From the NCBI GenBank assembly GCA_001270045.2, contig DF970666.1:431858-495857 (forward strand): a stretch of 64,000 nt of DNA, given 5' to 3'. This stretch comes from Bacteroidales bacterium 6E (GTDB lineage Bacteria > Bacteroidota > Bacteroidia > Bacteroidales > Prolixibacteraceae). Below are positions 54,801-62,585 of this stretch, piece after piece (positions within the stretch are counted from its first letter, which is position 1; every line of letters starts with the position of its first letter). The position numbers and the translations under genes were made by a program. The notes under the pieces are model-generated. The model was not told where the DNA came from. It made no database searches and worked only from the letters and a program-made list of their open reading frames with translations.

Positions 54801-56576
54801 ATGGTACAGGTCAGTCGTAAATCGTTTCGCACCAGAATCTTCTTCTACTTCTTTGTCATTTTCGTGCTGTTTACGGTGGCTATCCTTTCATTTCAATATC
54901 AGCGTGAAAAGAAATACCGTTCTTCACGTCTTGAAAATACCCTTGATTACACAGCCCAACTTACTCGGCGTTTTATCGAACGTAACCAACTCATCAGTTC
55001 AGGAAATCTCTCACGTATACATGAAATAAGGGAAATTTTGCCGGGTGAAAGTACCCGGATCACGGTAATCGGATTGGATGGAGTGGTATTGTTTGACAGC
55101 TCTGTGGAGGATGTAGAGCTGATGGAAAATCATCTTGACCGTCCTGAGGTTCAAAAAGCATTGCTTGAAGAAACCGGATCCCATATCCGAAAATCGGAAA
55201 CCACCAATCAGGAGTATTACTATTATGCCCGACGGTATCCTGGTCATTTTGTGCGCATTGCGGTGGTGTACGATATGGAAATCAGGAATTTTCTGAAGGC
55301 AGGACAATTTTTCATCGTGTTTATTGTGGGTGCGTTTGCCATCATTGGCTTGATTCTTTATTTGGTCACCGGCCAGCTATCTTTGGCTGTCACCCGGTTG
55401 AAAGACTTTTCGGTCAGGGCTGCAAAGGATGAAGTGATCGAATCTGAAGTACATTTCCCTGACAATGAACTTGGTATTATCGGAAGCCAGATCGTGCGGA
55501 TTTTTCACAACCTAAAAAATGCCAAAGACAAACTGGCCCTTGAGCAGGAAAAACTGTTGAACCATTTGAATGTATTGAACGAAGGGATCGTTTTCTTTAA
55601 TAGAAATAAACAAAAAACACTGGTAAACAGGCACTTCGTACAATATCTGTATTTTATTTCCAAAGAATCGGCGCTTAATCCCGAGGATATCTTCAGGATG
55701 GAGGAATTCAATAAGCTCACAGAATTCTTATTGGCTAATCCTGCAGGTTCATCAACCATCAAACCAGATGTCTTGCCATGGCTTGAATATGTCATTCCAT
55801 CGGGCGACCGTTTTTTTAAAGTCCAGTGTATCATATTCCAGGATTTCAGCTTTGAAGTGATCCTGACCGATATCACCCGACTGGAGAAGCGCAGGTTGAT
55901 GAAACAGCAACTGACTTCCAACATTGCACATGAGCTCAAAACCCCGCTTGCGTCCATAAAAGGTTATCTCGAGACAATGATCAACCATTGGCCAGTTCCT
56001 CCCGACAAACAGCGTAACTTCATCGAAAAGGCCTATTTGCAGTCGGAGCGGCTTACCAGCCTGATTAATGATGTTTCCTTACTCAACAACATTGAAGATG
56101 CCGGTGAGCTTTTCAGGTTCAAAACAGTCATGTTAAAAGAAATCGTGGATGATGTACATGGCAATTTCGCTGACAGGATGAATGTACATTCCATCAATTT
56201 CCGAAGCTATATAAGCGATGAAATTGAGGTTAAAGGGAATGAATCATTACTATTTTCCATTTTCCAGAACCTGGTCGAGAATTCAATCAACTATGGTGGC
56301 AATGGAATCAGCATTGAGTTGCGAGTCTACCATTCCGACGAATTATACTACTATATCTCCTATGCCGATACGGGAAAAGGTATCCCGGAGGAGCACCTTT
56401 CACGCATATTTGAACGTTTTTACCGGGTTGATCATGGAAGGACGCGTGAATCAGGAGGAACCGGATTGGGATTGGCCATCGTTAAAAATGCCGTTCAGCT
56501 TCATAAAGGGGAGATTTCGGTCAGGAACCGTCCTGAAGGAGGCGTGGAGTTCCTGTTTTCGCTATCGAAAAAGTAG
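54801..56576 (+). CDS. PhoR-like sensor histidine kinase
   Basis: A 591-residue membrane kinase. Helix 1 lies at residues about 10-30 (FFYFFVIFVLFTVAILSF), helix 2 near 165-187 (FFIVFIVGAFAIIGLILYLV), and between them is a ~130-residue extracytoplasmic sensor. HAMP-like and PAS-like segments follow. The HisKA site His377 lies in TSNIAHELKTPLASIKGYLE, and the ATPase boxes in NLVENSINYGG, YADTGKGIPEEHLSRIFERF and GGTGLGLAIVKNAVQLH. This is the PhoR/ResE layout. The ATG at 54801 was chosen; a TTG at 54786 overlapping the regulator's stop is possible. It converges directly on the TonB-dependent receptor gene, 3 bp apart. Confidence 0.9.
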   Translation: MVQVSRKSFRTRIFFYFFVIFVLFTVAILSFQYQREKKYRSSRLENTLDYTAQLTRRFIERNQLISSGNLSRIHEIREILPGESTRITVIGLDGVVLFDSSVEDVELMENHLDRPEVQKALLEETGSHIRKSETTNQEYYYYARRYPGHFVRIAVVYDMEIRNFLKAGQFFIVFIVGAFAIIGLILYLVTGQLSLAVTRLKDFSVRAAKDEVIESEVHFPDNELGIIGSQIVRIFHNLKNAKDKLALEQEKLLNHLNVLNEGIVFFNRNKQKTLVNRHFVQYLYFISKESALNPEDIFRMEEFNKLTEFLLANPAGSSTIKPDVLPWLEYVIPSGDRFFKVQCIIFQDFSFEVILTDITRLEKRRLMKQQLTSNIAHELKTPLASIKGYLETMINHWPVPPDKQRNFIEKAYLQSERLTSLINDVSLLNNIEDAGELFRFKTVMLKEIVDDVHGNFADRMNVHSINFRSYISDEIEVKGNESLLFSIFQNLVENSINYGGNGISIELRVYHSDELYYYISYADTGKGIPEEHLSRIFERFYRVDHGRTRESGGTGLGLAIVKNAVQLHKGEISVRNRPEGGVEFLFSLSKK

Positions 56577-56579
56577 AAC

Positions 56580-59468
56580 CTAAAACTGGTAACTGAATCC
56601 CAGGCTGAATGACCTTCCCGGATTTTGCAGGCTGTAAATCTGGTCAGCTGCCTGAAATGAGCGGTATACGTTTTTCACTTCAGAATCAAGCAGGTTGGAG
56701 ATTTTCAGGTCGACAGAACTGTTTTTGTTTTTTCCAAGTTTCTTGCTAAGGCTGAAATTTAGGCTATGGAAAGGCTCCGAATAAATATCCGGAAACAGTC
56801 CGGCCCCTACAATTGCCAGAGTTGATCCCTTAACGTTATAAAATACGCCTGCATCTAACCCGGCTTGAGTGTTGTTATACCCAATGCCTGCATTGATCAC
56901 ATAAGGCGACTGGCCAGCCATGGATCGTTTGTCCGATACTTTTTCCCCCTCTTTTTGATAGGTCATTCTTGAATTGAATTCCATATCGGTCATTTCGATG
57001 GTCGATTTTACCAGGGTGACATTTCCATTGACATTGAGGTTGCTCAATGATGGGGAAAGGAATCCGAAATCTTTACGGGCTTCAAGTTCAACACCATACA
57101 AACGTCCATCACCCACATTGCGGGGTTGATATTCGGTGCTGGTTTGCTGTTCCGGGATACGAACCAACTCGATGGGCCGGTCGAATGTTTTGGCGAATGC
57201 GCTCACCGAGAAGATTTGACCACGGTCCATGAAATGTTCCCATCGGAGATCCAGGTTTTGGATACGTGTTTCGGTCAGTTGGCCATCCCATCCGGGGTAG
57301 CTGAATAAACTCCCGTTGAAGATCCTGTTTGAGATGGGATCAAGGATCTGGGCGAAGGAAAGTTCCTTGAAAGAAGGACGAGCGATGGTCCGGGAATACG
57401 AAAGTCGGAGATTCTGTTTATCCGAGAGGGCATAAATCAGGTTCAAAGAAGGGAATAGGTCGAGAGATTCCAATACCTTTTCATTCTTCAGGTTCCTTCC
57501 ATTTTGTGTGTCACCGCTTGCGTAACGCTGATCGCGGCCTGTGTGTCGCTGCACATAATTTTCGGCACGCAAACCGACAATTGCCTTCATTCCTTTGAAT
57601 AATTCCAGCTCATTGGAAATATACATCCCTGTGTTGTGGATATTGGAGGAATAGGCGTTGGGATTGGGATCGGGATTGCCTGTCTGGTAATAGATACTGT
57701 TCGGGCGGTTCGGGAAGATGTTCTCAGGCTGAAGCACCGTGGCAGGATCGGGGTTTGGCCACGATTGGCCCCCGAAGAACTGAATGTCGAAAAACAGGAT
57801 TTCATAGTCTCGGTTCTTGAAGCTATGACTGGCCCCGAACTTCAGTTTTGCAGCGCTTTCCCTGAAGGTATATTTTCTTGTAATGTCGGCACGTCCCATG
57901 ATGTTCCACTCCGTGAGTGACCGCCAAATCCGGGTTGGGTTTCCACCGGCTCCGGCCATGAAGCTGCTTCCTCCCGGCATGTGGGTAAAGGCTGTCTTAC
58001 GGATATCGGGATCGTGCGATCCTGACAGCGTAGGAGAGAGTCGCCAGTCGAGTTCCCAACCTTTGCCACTAAAGGTATGGATCCCGTTAAGAAGGACATT
58101 TGACAGGGATCTCTGGTTGTACTCGAGGTTATCGGAGGTGGCATGATATCCCGATTGACCCACTGCCTCGCCGTTGTTATAAATTTCAAAAGTACCGGCC
58201 CTGCTTTCTCCGCTCTGGAGGCGCATCGCGGTCAGCCTTATTTTGTAGCTTTTGCTTTTCAGTGCAAGTCCGCCTAATACACCGACCAGGGAATTTTTCT
58301 CCCCGACATTGCCGGTCTGGATGGTAGCCTCGCGCATTTCATATATGGTAGGATCGATGTATCGCTGGTATTCGCCAAAAGTCTGGTTTTCCCAAAATTT
58401 GTAATCGGTACGCCATGAGAGTGAAAAGATATATCCCAGTTTGGGTCCACCACTTGAAGGGGAGAGTTCAACCTGGTTGCCAAGCGAGAAACTCAGGCTC
58501 ATATCGGCCAGGCTGGTCTGGTTGGAAGCAGCCAACTCAGGGTTGAAACTCCGGATAAAACTGGTTACCTCAGATGCCGGGTGTCCGCTGATAGGGGTGG
58601 GGATTTTTGGTAAATCCGCTCCCGCCGGCAGCTTTCTGGTACCATCATCGAACCCCATAAAATCAGTCGATCCTCCCTTGTAGGTAAGGAAATCATTATT
58701 AAAATGCATGTCAGGATTAAATGAGGTGCCTATTGAAACGCTCATGATTTTTTCTTCCGGAAAATCCTTGGTTTCCACATTCATCAGTCCACCGGTAAAG
58801 TCGGCAGGCATGTCAGCGGTAAAGTTTTTGCTTATCAGCATGTTGTCGATGAGCTGCGTTGGGAATAAGTCCATTTGCAGTGTGTTTCGGTCCGGATCAA
58901 GTCCGGGGATATCCACATTGTTCAGGGTGGTTTTGGAATAGCGGTCGCCCAGTCCCCTTACATACACATATTTCCCGTCCTCAATTGAAACACCGGTGAC
59001 CCTTTTTGCAGCTTCGGCAGCTGAGTTGTCGCCGGTCAGTTTCATTTTTGATGCAGATATACCATCCATGATCGATGCCGACTGCCTTTTAATAGTGTTA
59101 AGTGCTGATTCTGTTGTACGGATTACCTCGGCAGATACCACTACCTCTTCGATATTGAGTGTGCTCGTTTTGAGCCGGATATTCTCGAAAAGGGTATTTC
59201 CGCCCTGGTTAACTACTACATTGTTGATCAGGAGCGTTTCGAACGAGATGTAGGAAACCTGTAATTCATATGTGCCTGGTGAAAGGTTCAGGGTAAACTG
59301 TCCGTCGAGGTCGGTTGAGGTGCCTGTGGTGGTCCCTTTTACCACGACGGCCACACCCACGAGGGTCTCCCCGGTTTTGTCGTCGTAAACGGTACCCCTG
59401 ACGATACCATTCTGGCCAAGGGCAAACATGGCTGAAAGTGTAAGAAAAATGCTAAGAATAATTTTCAT
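56580..59468 (-). CDS. TonB-dependent outer-membrane receptor with N-terminal carboxypeptidase-regulatory domain
   Basis: A 962-residue outer-membrane transporter. Signal peptide residues 1-19 (LSIFLTLSAMFALGQ). Residues about 20-105 are a CarboxypepD_reg-like beta sandwich (GETLVGVAVVVKG, TSTDLDGQFTLNLSPGTYEL, VSYISFETLLINNV). The plug domain (about 110-240) has EEVVVSAEVIRTTESALNTI, the signature VRGLGDRYSKTTLNNVDIPG and DRNTLQMDLFPTQLIDNML. The rest is the 22-strand barrel, ending FSLGFSYQF. There is no SusD-like partner. It is last in a minus-strand operon with the beta-helix lipoprotein, whose promoter carries a Pho-box-like array. The open frame extends 6 codons further; ATG 59468 gives the right signal peptide. 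Substrate inferred, not shown: a phosphate-bearing compound. Confidence 0.93.
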   Translation of the reverse strand: MKIILSIFLTLSAMFALGQNGIVRGTVYDDKTGETLVGVAVVVKGTTTGTSTDLDGQFTLNLSPGTYELQVSYISFETLLINNVVVNQGGNTLFENIRLKTSTLNIEEVVVSAEVIRTTESALNTIKRQSASIMDGISASKMKLTGDNSAAEAAKRVTGVSIEDGKYVYVRGLGDRYSKTTLNNVDIPGLDPDRNTLQMDLFPTQLIDNMLISKNFTADMPADFTGGLMNVETKDFPEEKIMSVSIGTSFNPDMHFNNDFLTYKGGSTDFMGFDDGTRKLPAGADLPKIPTPISGHPASEVTSFIRSFNPELAASNQTSLADMSLSFSLGNQVELSPSSGGPKLGYIFSLSWRTDYKFWENQTFGEYQRYIDPTIYEMREATIQTGNVGEKNSLVGVLGGLALKSKSYKIRLTAMRLQSGESRAGTFEIYNNGEAVGQSGYHATSDNLEYNQRSLSNVLLNGIHTFSGKGWELDWRLSPTLSGSHDPDIRKTAFTHMPGGSSFMAGAGGNPTRIWRSLTEWNIMGRADITRKYTFRESAAKLKFGASHSFKNRDYEILFFDIQFFGGQSWPNPDPATVLQPENIFPNRPNSIYYQTGNPDPNPNAYSSNIHNTGMYISNELELFKGMKAIVGLRAENYVQRHTGRDQRYASGDTQNGRNLKNEKVLESLDLFPSLNLIYALSDKQNLRLSYSRTIARPSFKELSFAQILDPISNRIFNGSLFSYPGWDGQLTETRIQNLDLRWEHFMDRGQIFSVSAFAKTFDRPIELVRIPEQQTSTEYQPRNVGDGRLYGVELEARKDFGFLSPSLSNLNVNGNVTLVKSTIEMTDMEFNSRMTYQKEGEKVSDKRSMAGQSPYVINAGIGYNNTQAGLDAGVFYNVKGSTLAIVGAGLFPDIYSEPFHSLNFSLSKKLGKNKNSSVDLKISNLLDSEVKNVYRSFQAADQIYSLQNPGRSFSLGFSYQF

Positions 59469-59488
59469 AATCCGAATTTTTACCAATA

Positions 59489-59518
59489 AAACAGACCTGC
59501 CTTAAAGCAAGTCTGTTT
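59489..59518 (-). terminator. Hairpin between the lipoprotein and receptor genes
   Basis: AAACAGAC (59489-59496) pairs with GTCTGTTT (59511-59518), plus an inner TGC/GCA stem with one mismatch. On the minus strand TTTT follows. It could act as a partial terminator or as an mRNA processing/stability element inside the operon. Confidence 0.5.
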
Positions 59519-59577
59519 GTTACAGATCGAACATCTATGCGTGGATGGTTTATTGTCGTGCAATTAGATTTGAGATA

Positions 59578-60786
59578 TTATAGTCCGGCAAATTTTCCGG
59601 CCTTTGAAGCCCATGTCCAGTTGAGAACCGAAACATTGGCTTTGGCAGTTGGATTGGATGCTGCCTGTACTCCTTCCGGAATGCTACCGTTTACATGCGT
59701 TGCAAGCTGGTCTGCAGCCACATTGAGAGTGATTCCCGAGAAACTGACTTCTCCGGTGTTGAAAGAAACCCTGTTGATTTTTTGTCCGGCACCAACCTGT
59801 GTGAACCAGATGTTTTTGAGTACAACCATGGAATTGTCGTCAAGGTTGATCAGGTCAGAGGAAACCCTGCTGGCAGAAGGATCGTTGGCAACCACTGTGC
59901 CATTTTGGATGGTGTGACCGGCTTTCATGGAACCTTCAGGTCCATCGAGCTCGAAATTGTGGTTTCCGGGGGCGATAACCACAAAATTATCTAGTGTGCC
60001 ACTCCACGATTGGTCTGTATCGATGGCATCATCGCCGGCATTCCATACCACTGCGTTTTTGACATTGACACTGCCGCCGAACCATTCAATGCCGTCGTCC
60101 TGGTTGGCAACTACTTCCACATTTTCGATGACGGTGCCCGATCCAACTCCCCCGAGAGTCAACCCGTTAATTTCGTTACCTGAACCAATATTAGCCCCAC
60201 CATGACGTATCGATACATATTTGATAACCCCTGAGTTATCGTTGGGAACATTTCCTCCATAAAGTCCATTCAGGTCAGAAGTGGGAATTCCTTCAATCTG
60301 CACCTCACTGACATCGCCCGACTCGTTGGATGCCGAAATGGGAGCCTTGCCTAAGACCATCAATCCACCCCATAATCCGTTGATGTCGGGATCGAGGTTG
60401 GGGCTTCCAAAGTTACCGGCCGTGATGTCCTCTGGCATGATTTCATCGGCTACCGATGTGAAAATGATCGGCTTCGCGGCGGTTCCTTCTGCCATGATTT
60501 TCGCGCCCCTGGCCACCAGCAACGCAGTGGCATTGGCTCCGGTACCTGCTTCACCTTTTATGATGACGCCTGGTTCAATAGTCAGTGTGACGCCGTTCAT
60601 GACTGTGATTCTGCCTCCAAGAATATAGACATTACCTGATTTCCAGGTTGTGTTTTCAGTAATGTTTGCAGTTATCCTTGCGGTAGGATCCTCGTCAATT
60701 ATCGGATCTGTGGTTTCTTTTTCGCAGGAAGTAAATAATAGTGCTGAAATAAGCACCATACTGAACAATAGATTGAATTTTTTCAT
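59578..60786 (-). CDS. Beta-helix surface lipoprotein partnered with the TonB-dependent receptor
   Basis: A 402-residue lipoprotein (signal SMVLISALLFTSC, Cys21). After a short linker the protein is a right-handed parallel beta helix: NVYILGGRITVMNGVTLTIE with PGVIIKG, then repeated strands such as VIENVEVVANQDDGIEWFGG, SVNVKNAVVWNAGDDAIDTD, NFVVIAPGNHNFELDGPEGS and MVVLKNIWFTQVGAG. Homologues in Bacteroidetes often carry a misleading 'multidrug transporter' label and sit beside a TonB-dependent receptor of this type. The ATG at 60786 was chosen over the longer frame from 60816 because it gives the signal peptide and lies downstream of the promoter. First gene of the receptor operon. Confidence 0.85.
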   Translation of the reverse strand: MKKFNLLFSMVLISALLFTSCEKETTDPIIDEDPTARITANITENTTWKSGNVYILGGRITVMNGVTLTIEPGVIIKGEAGTGANATALLVARGAKIMAEGTAAKPIIFTSVADEIMPEDITAGNFGSPNLDPDINGLWGGLMVLGKAPISASNESGDVSEVQIEGIPTSDLNGLYGGNVPNDNSGVIKYVSIRHGGANIGSGNEINGLTLGGVGSGTVIENVEVVANQDDGIEWFGGSVNVKNAVVWNAGDDAIDTDQSWSGTLDNFVVIAPGNHNFELDGPEGSMKAGHTIQNGTVVANDPSASRVSSDLINLDDNSMVVLKNIWFTQVGAGQKINRVSFNTGEVSFSGITLNVAADQLATHVNGSIPEGVQAASNPTAKANVSVLNWTWASKAGKFAGL

Positions 60787-60815
60787 GATAATCGATTTTG
60801 ATTCTGAATTCGCCA

Positions 60816-60872
60816 CAAAACTACCCGTGCATTGTTACAAAACGATTACATCCGGATTAATATAAGATTACT
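60816..60872 (-). promoter_or_regulatory. Pho-box-like array and -7 element before the beta-helix lipoprotein
   Basis: Read on the minus strand, four pentamers AGTAA, ATTAA, TGTAA, TGTAA lie at exactly 11-bp intervals (plus-strand positions 60868-60872, 60857-60861, 60846-60850, 60835-60839). Eleven nt after the last one is TAGTTTTG (60823-60816), an exact TAnnTTTG -7 element, 29 bp before the ATG. No TTTG -33 box is present, as expected for an activator-dependent promoter. Confidence 0.7.
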
Positions 60873-60975
60873 TTGCGTTCAATTCTTCAACCGATTAAAT
60901 TTCAATTAAATGTATAGTAAGGGCAGGGTGGGTAATTATATTCATTATAATTTCGCGCTTTTCAAATCGATAAAA

Positions 60976-61440
60976 ATGAGACAAGTATTTTTGATATTAT
61001 TAATGGTATGCTTTGGGGTAACGGTTGTTGCCGCTCAGGAGATAAAAGAAATTGAGGGTTTGTTCTACCGGGAAGGGCTGCCTTATTCCGGCCCTTATGT
61101 GACCCATTATCCAAATGGTAAGATCAAAATGGAAATGAACCTGAAAAAGGGTAAAAAGAATGGAGATGTCCGACTTTATTTTGAGAATGGTTCATTGAAT
61201 GAAATCCGTTCATTTTACATGAACGAAATGCATGGTCAATGGCAAGTGTATAATGCTGATGGGATTCTCATTTCGGAAGCCCGATATAAGAAAGGGATGA
61301 AACATGGAACATGGATCATCAGGAATGAACGTGGAATCCTCTTGTACGAACTTCATTACAAGAAGGGAGAGAAAACAGGAACATGGCGGAGTTATGACGA
61401 TCAGGGAAAACTGATCAGTGAGCGGGTGTACAAGGATTAA
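60976..61440 (+). CDS. Secreted MORN-type (YwqK-like) repeat protein
   Basis: A 154-residue exported protein. Signal peptide residues 1-20 (FLILLMVCFGVTVVAAQ). The mature part is four to five repeats of about 23 residues of the MORN-2/YwqK kind: YPNGKIKMEMNLKKGKKNGD, LYFENGSLNEIRSFYMNEMH, VYNADGILISEARYKKGMKH, NERGILLYELHYKKGEKTG. Such proteins are often annotated 'YwqK family antitoxin', but no toxin partner is visible. The ATG at 60976 gives a proper signal; the frame also runs upstream to 60910. It lies between the two Pho-box-like promoters, but neither array faces it, so its own control is unclear. Confidence 0.8.
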   Translation: MRQVFLILLMVCFGVTVVAAQEIKEIEGLFYREGLPYSGPYVTHYPNGKIKMEMNLKKGKKNGDVRLYFENGSLNEIRSFYMNEMHGQWQVYNADGILISEARYKKGMKHGTWIIRNERGILLYELHYKKGEKTGTWRSYDDQGKLISERVYKD

Positions 61441-61442
61441 AA

Positions 61443-61499
61443 TGTAACAGAACTGTAATAATTCTGTAATGATGATGTAACGGTCTGCCCGTACTATTA
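61443..61499 (+). promoter_or_regulatory. Pho-box-like array and -7-like element before the small secreted protein
   Basis: Four identical TGTAA pentamers start at 61443, 61454, 61465 and 61476, exactly 11 bp apart (7-mer form TGTAAYR). Eleven nt after the last is TACTATTA (61492-61499), a degenerate -7 element, 22 bp before the ATG. The geometry equals that of the opposite-strand array at 60816-60872. Confidence 0.75.
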
Positions 61500-61521
61500 C
61501 CAAAACAAACAGAGAAAAATT

Positions 61522-61875
61522 ATGAGAACATTTTTGATAGCCACAATTGCTATGATGCTAACAATTTCTGCATCGGCAACTGAGAAAGAAAAAAATACAA
61601 CAGTTTCTGAATCTGAATCATCATCAGTAATGGTTATATCAGGTACCATTACCGATTCTTTGACAGGTGAACCTCTTGCAGGGGTTGAAGTTCAAATTGA
61701 AGGAGCCGGTGTGAAAAGTTATACCAACTTTGATGGCAATTTCACTTTTAAGGACTTGACACCTGGGGAGTACAAGCTGGTAACCAGTTATATTTCCTAT
61801 GATAAGGCAACCGAGCCATTGATACTCAATGAAAGGGAAACTAAGGTAAAAATAGAGCTCGAAAATTCAAAATAG
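61522..61875 (+). CDS. Small secreted carboxypeptidase-regulatory-like domain protein
   Basis: A 117-residue exported protein. Signal peptide residues 1-19 (IATIAMMLTISASA), a Ser/Glu-rich linker, then a single CarboxypepD_reg-like beta sandwich (residues about 38-117): ISGTITDSLTGEPLAGVEVQ, YTNFDGNFTFKDLTPGEYKL, VTSYISYDKA and the closing VKIELENSK. The same fold and phrases (DGxFTxxLxPGxYxLxxSYIS) make up the N-terminal extension of the nearby TonB-dependent receptor. Here it is free-standing, with its own terminator and a Pho-box-like promoter. Possible roles are an adaptor for the receptor or an independent periplasmic protein; function unknown. Confidence 0.82.
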   Translation: MRTFLIATIAMMLTISASATEKEKNTTVSESESSSVMVISGTITDSLTGEPLAGVEVQIEGAGVKSYTNFDGNFTFKDLTPGEYKLVTSYISYDKATEPLILNERETKVKIELENSK

Positions 61876-61940
61876 GCATAGTCCGTTTTGGTTACCCAAT
61901 GAGCCGTGCCATTATGACAGTGCGGCTTTAATCGATTAAA

Positions 61941-61978
61941 AAAGGACCGGAATCCAAAATGGATTCAGGTCCTTTTTA
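61941..61978 (+). terminator. Terminator after the small secreted protein gene
   Basis: AAAGGACC (61941-61948) and GGTCCTTT (61968-61975), with an inner AATCC/GGATT stem, followed by T residues. Confidence 0.85.
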
Positions 61979-62435
61979 TATATTTTCCAGATCAACCAGA
62001 GCAAAGACAGTAAGCAAGATTCAGATTTCTAACCATAAGGTGAATGCAGGTAACGAATACTGTCTTCGAATTTAAGAGAACCATTAACGTTTTACAAGAT
62101 TGAGAAAATTAACTGGTCGGCAGTTTCAACTTACTGTAATTCCTCCTTGTTAAGGGAAAATATCTTAATAAACAGCTTTTGAATTGTTATTTGCTAAGAT
62201 ACAATTTACCTCATGTAAAATCCATCCGTAAAATCCCGTAATTTTTTGGGTATCAAAAATCGTTTTTTCATGTCATACATCTCTGCGTTTTATGTCTCGA
62301 ACATAAAATCGGTAAATTCTTAAGATGTTGTGAAACTGTAAACGGATTTCAAAATAAGAAATATCTTGGATGTGGTTCTCTCAACACCTAATGACTTGAT
62401 TTTCTCATCTAATGGATCAGGCTGGAAAAAATGCA

Positions 62436-62462
62436 AAAAAAAATCCCGGCGGGGTAGCCGGG
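62436..62462 (-). terminator. Terminator of the FRG-domain gene
   Basis: CCCGGC (62445-62450) and GCCGGG (62457-62462), with a run of about eight T on the minus strand (A-run ending at 62443). Confidence 0.75.
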
Positions 62463-62585
62463 TATTTATCAAATCTTCAAATAAGCGTTGCCGTATAGGG
62501 AAAGCAACTATCTGTACGTCCGGGACAAAGATAGTAGCGCCCTGATAATCAAACAATAGACAAAGCGTGGACAGGTAATTTCCTT

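Larger units (their letters stand above)
61876..62585. other. Gene-free interval of about 700 bp
   Basis: Holds the terminator of the small secreted protein gene (61941-61978) and that of the FRG gene (62436-62462). The rest is AT-rich with no believable open reading frame, tRNA or regular repeat. A 78-codon minus-strand frame at 62320-62556 runs through the terminator and was not accepted. Confidence 0.6.

Noticed and set aside
60976..61440. Toxin-antitoxin system, from the usual YwqK 'antitoxin' label
   Set aside because: The protein has a signal peptide and MORN repeats, and no toxin gene is next to it.
62214..62241. Three GTAA-type repeats upstream of the FRG region, like a further Pho box
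   Set aside because: Spacings are 13 and 10 bp, not 11, and no -7 element follows at the right distance.
62320..62556. 78-codon minus-strand open frame
   Set aside because: It runs through the FRG-gene terminator, has no ribosome site or recognisable domain, and its composition does not resemble neighbouring genes.
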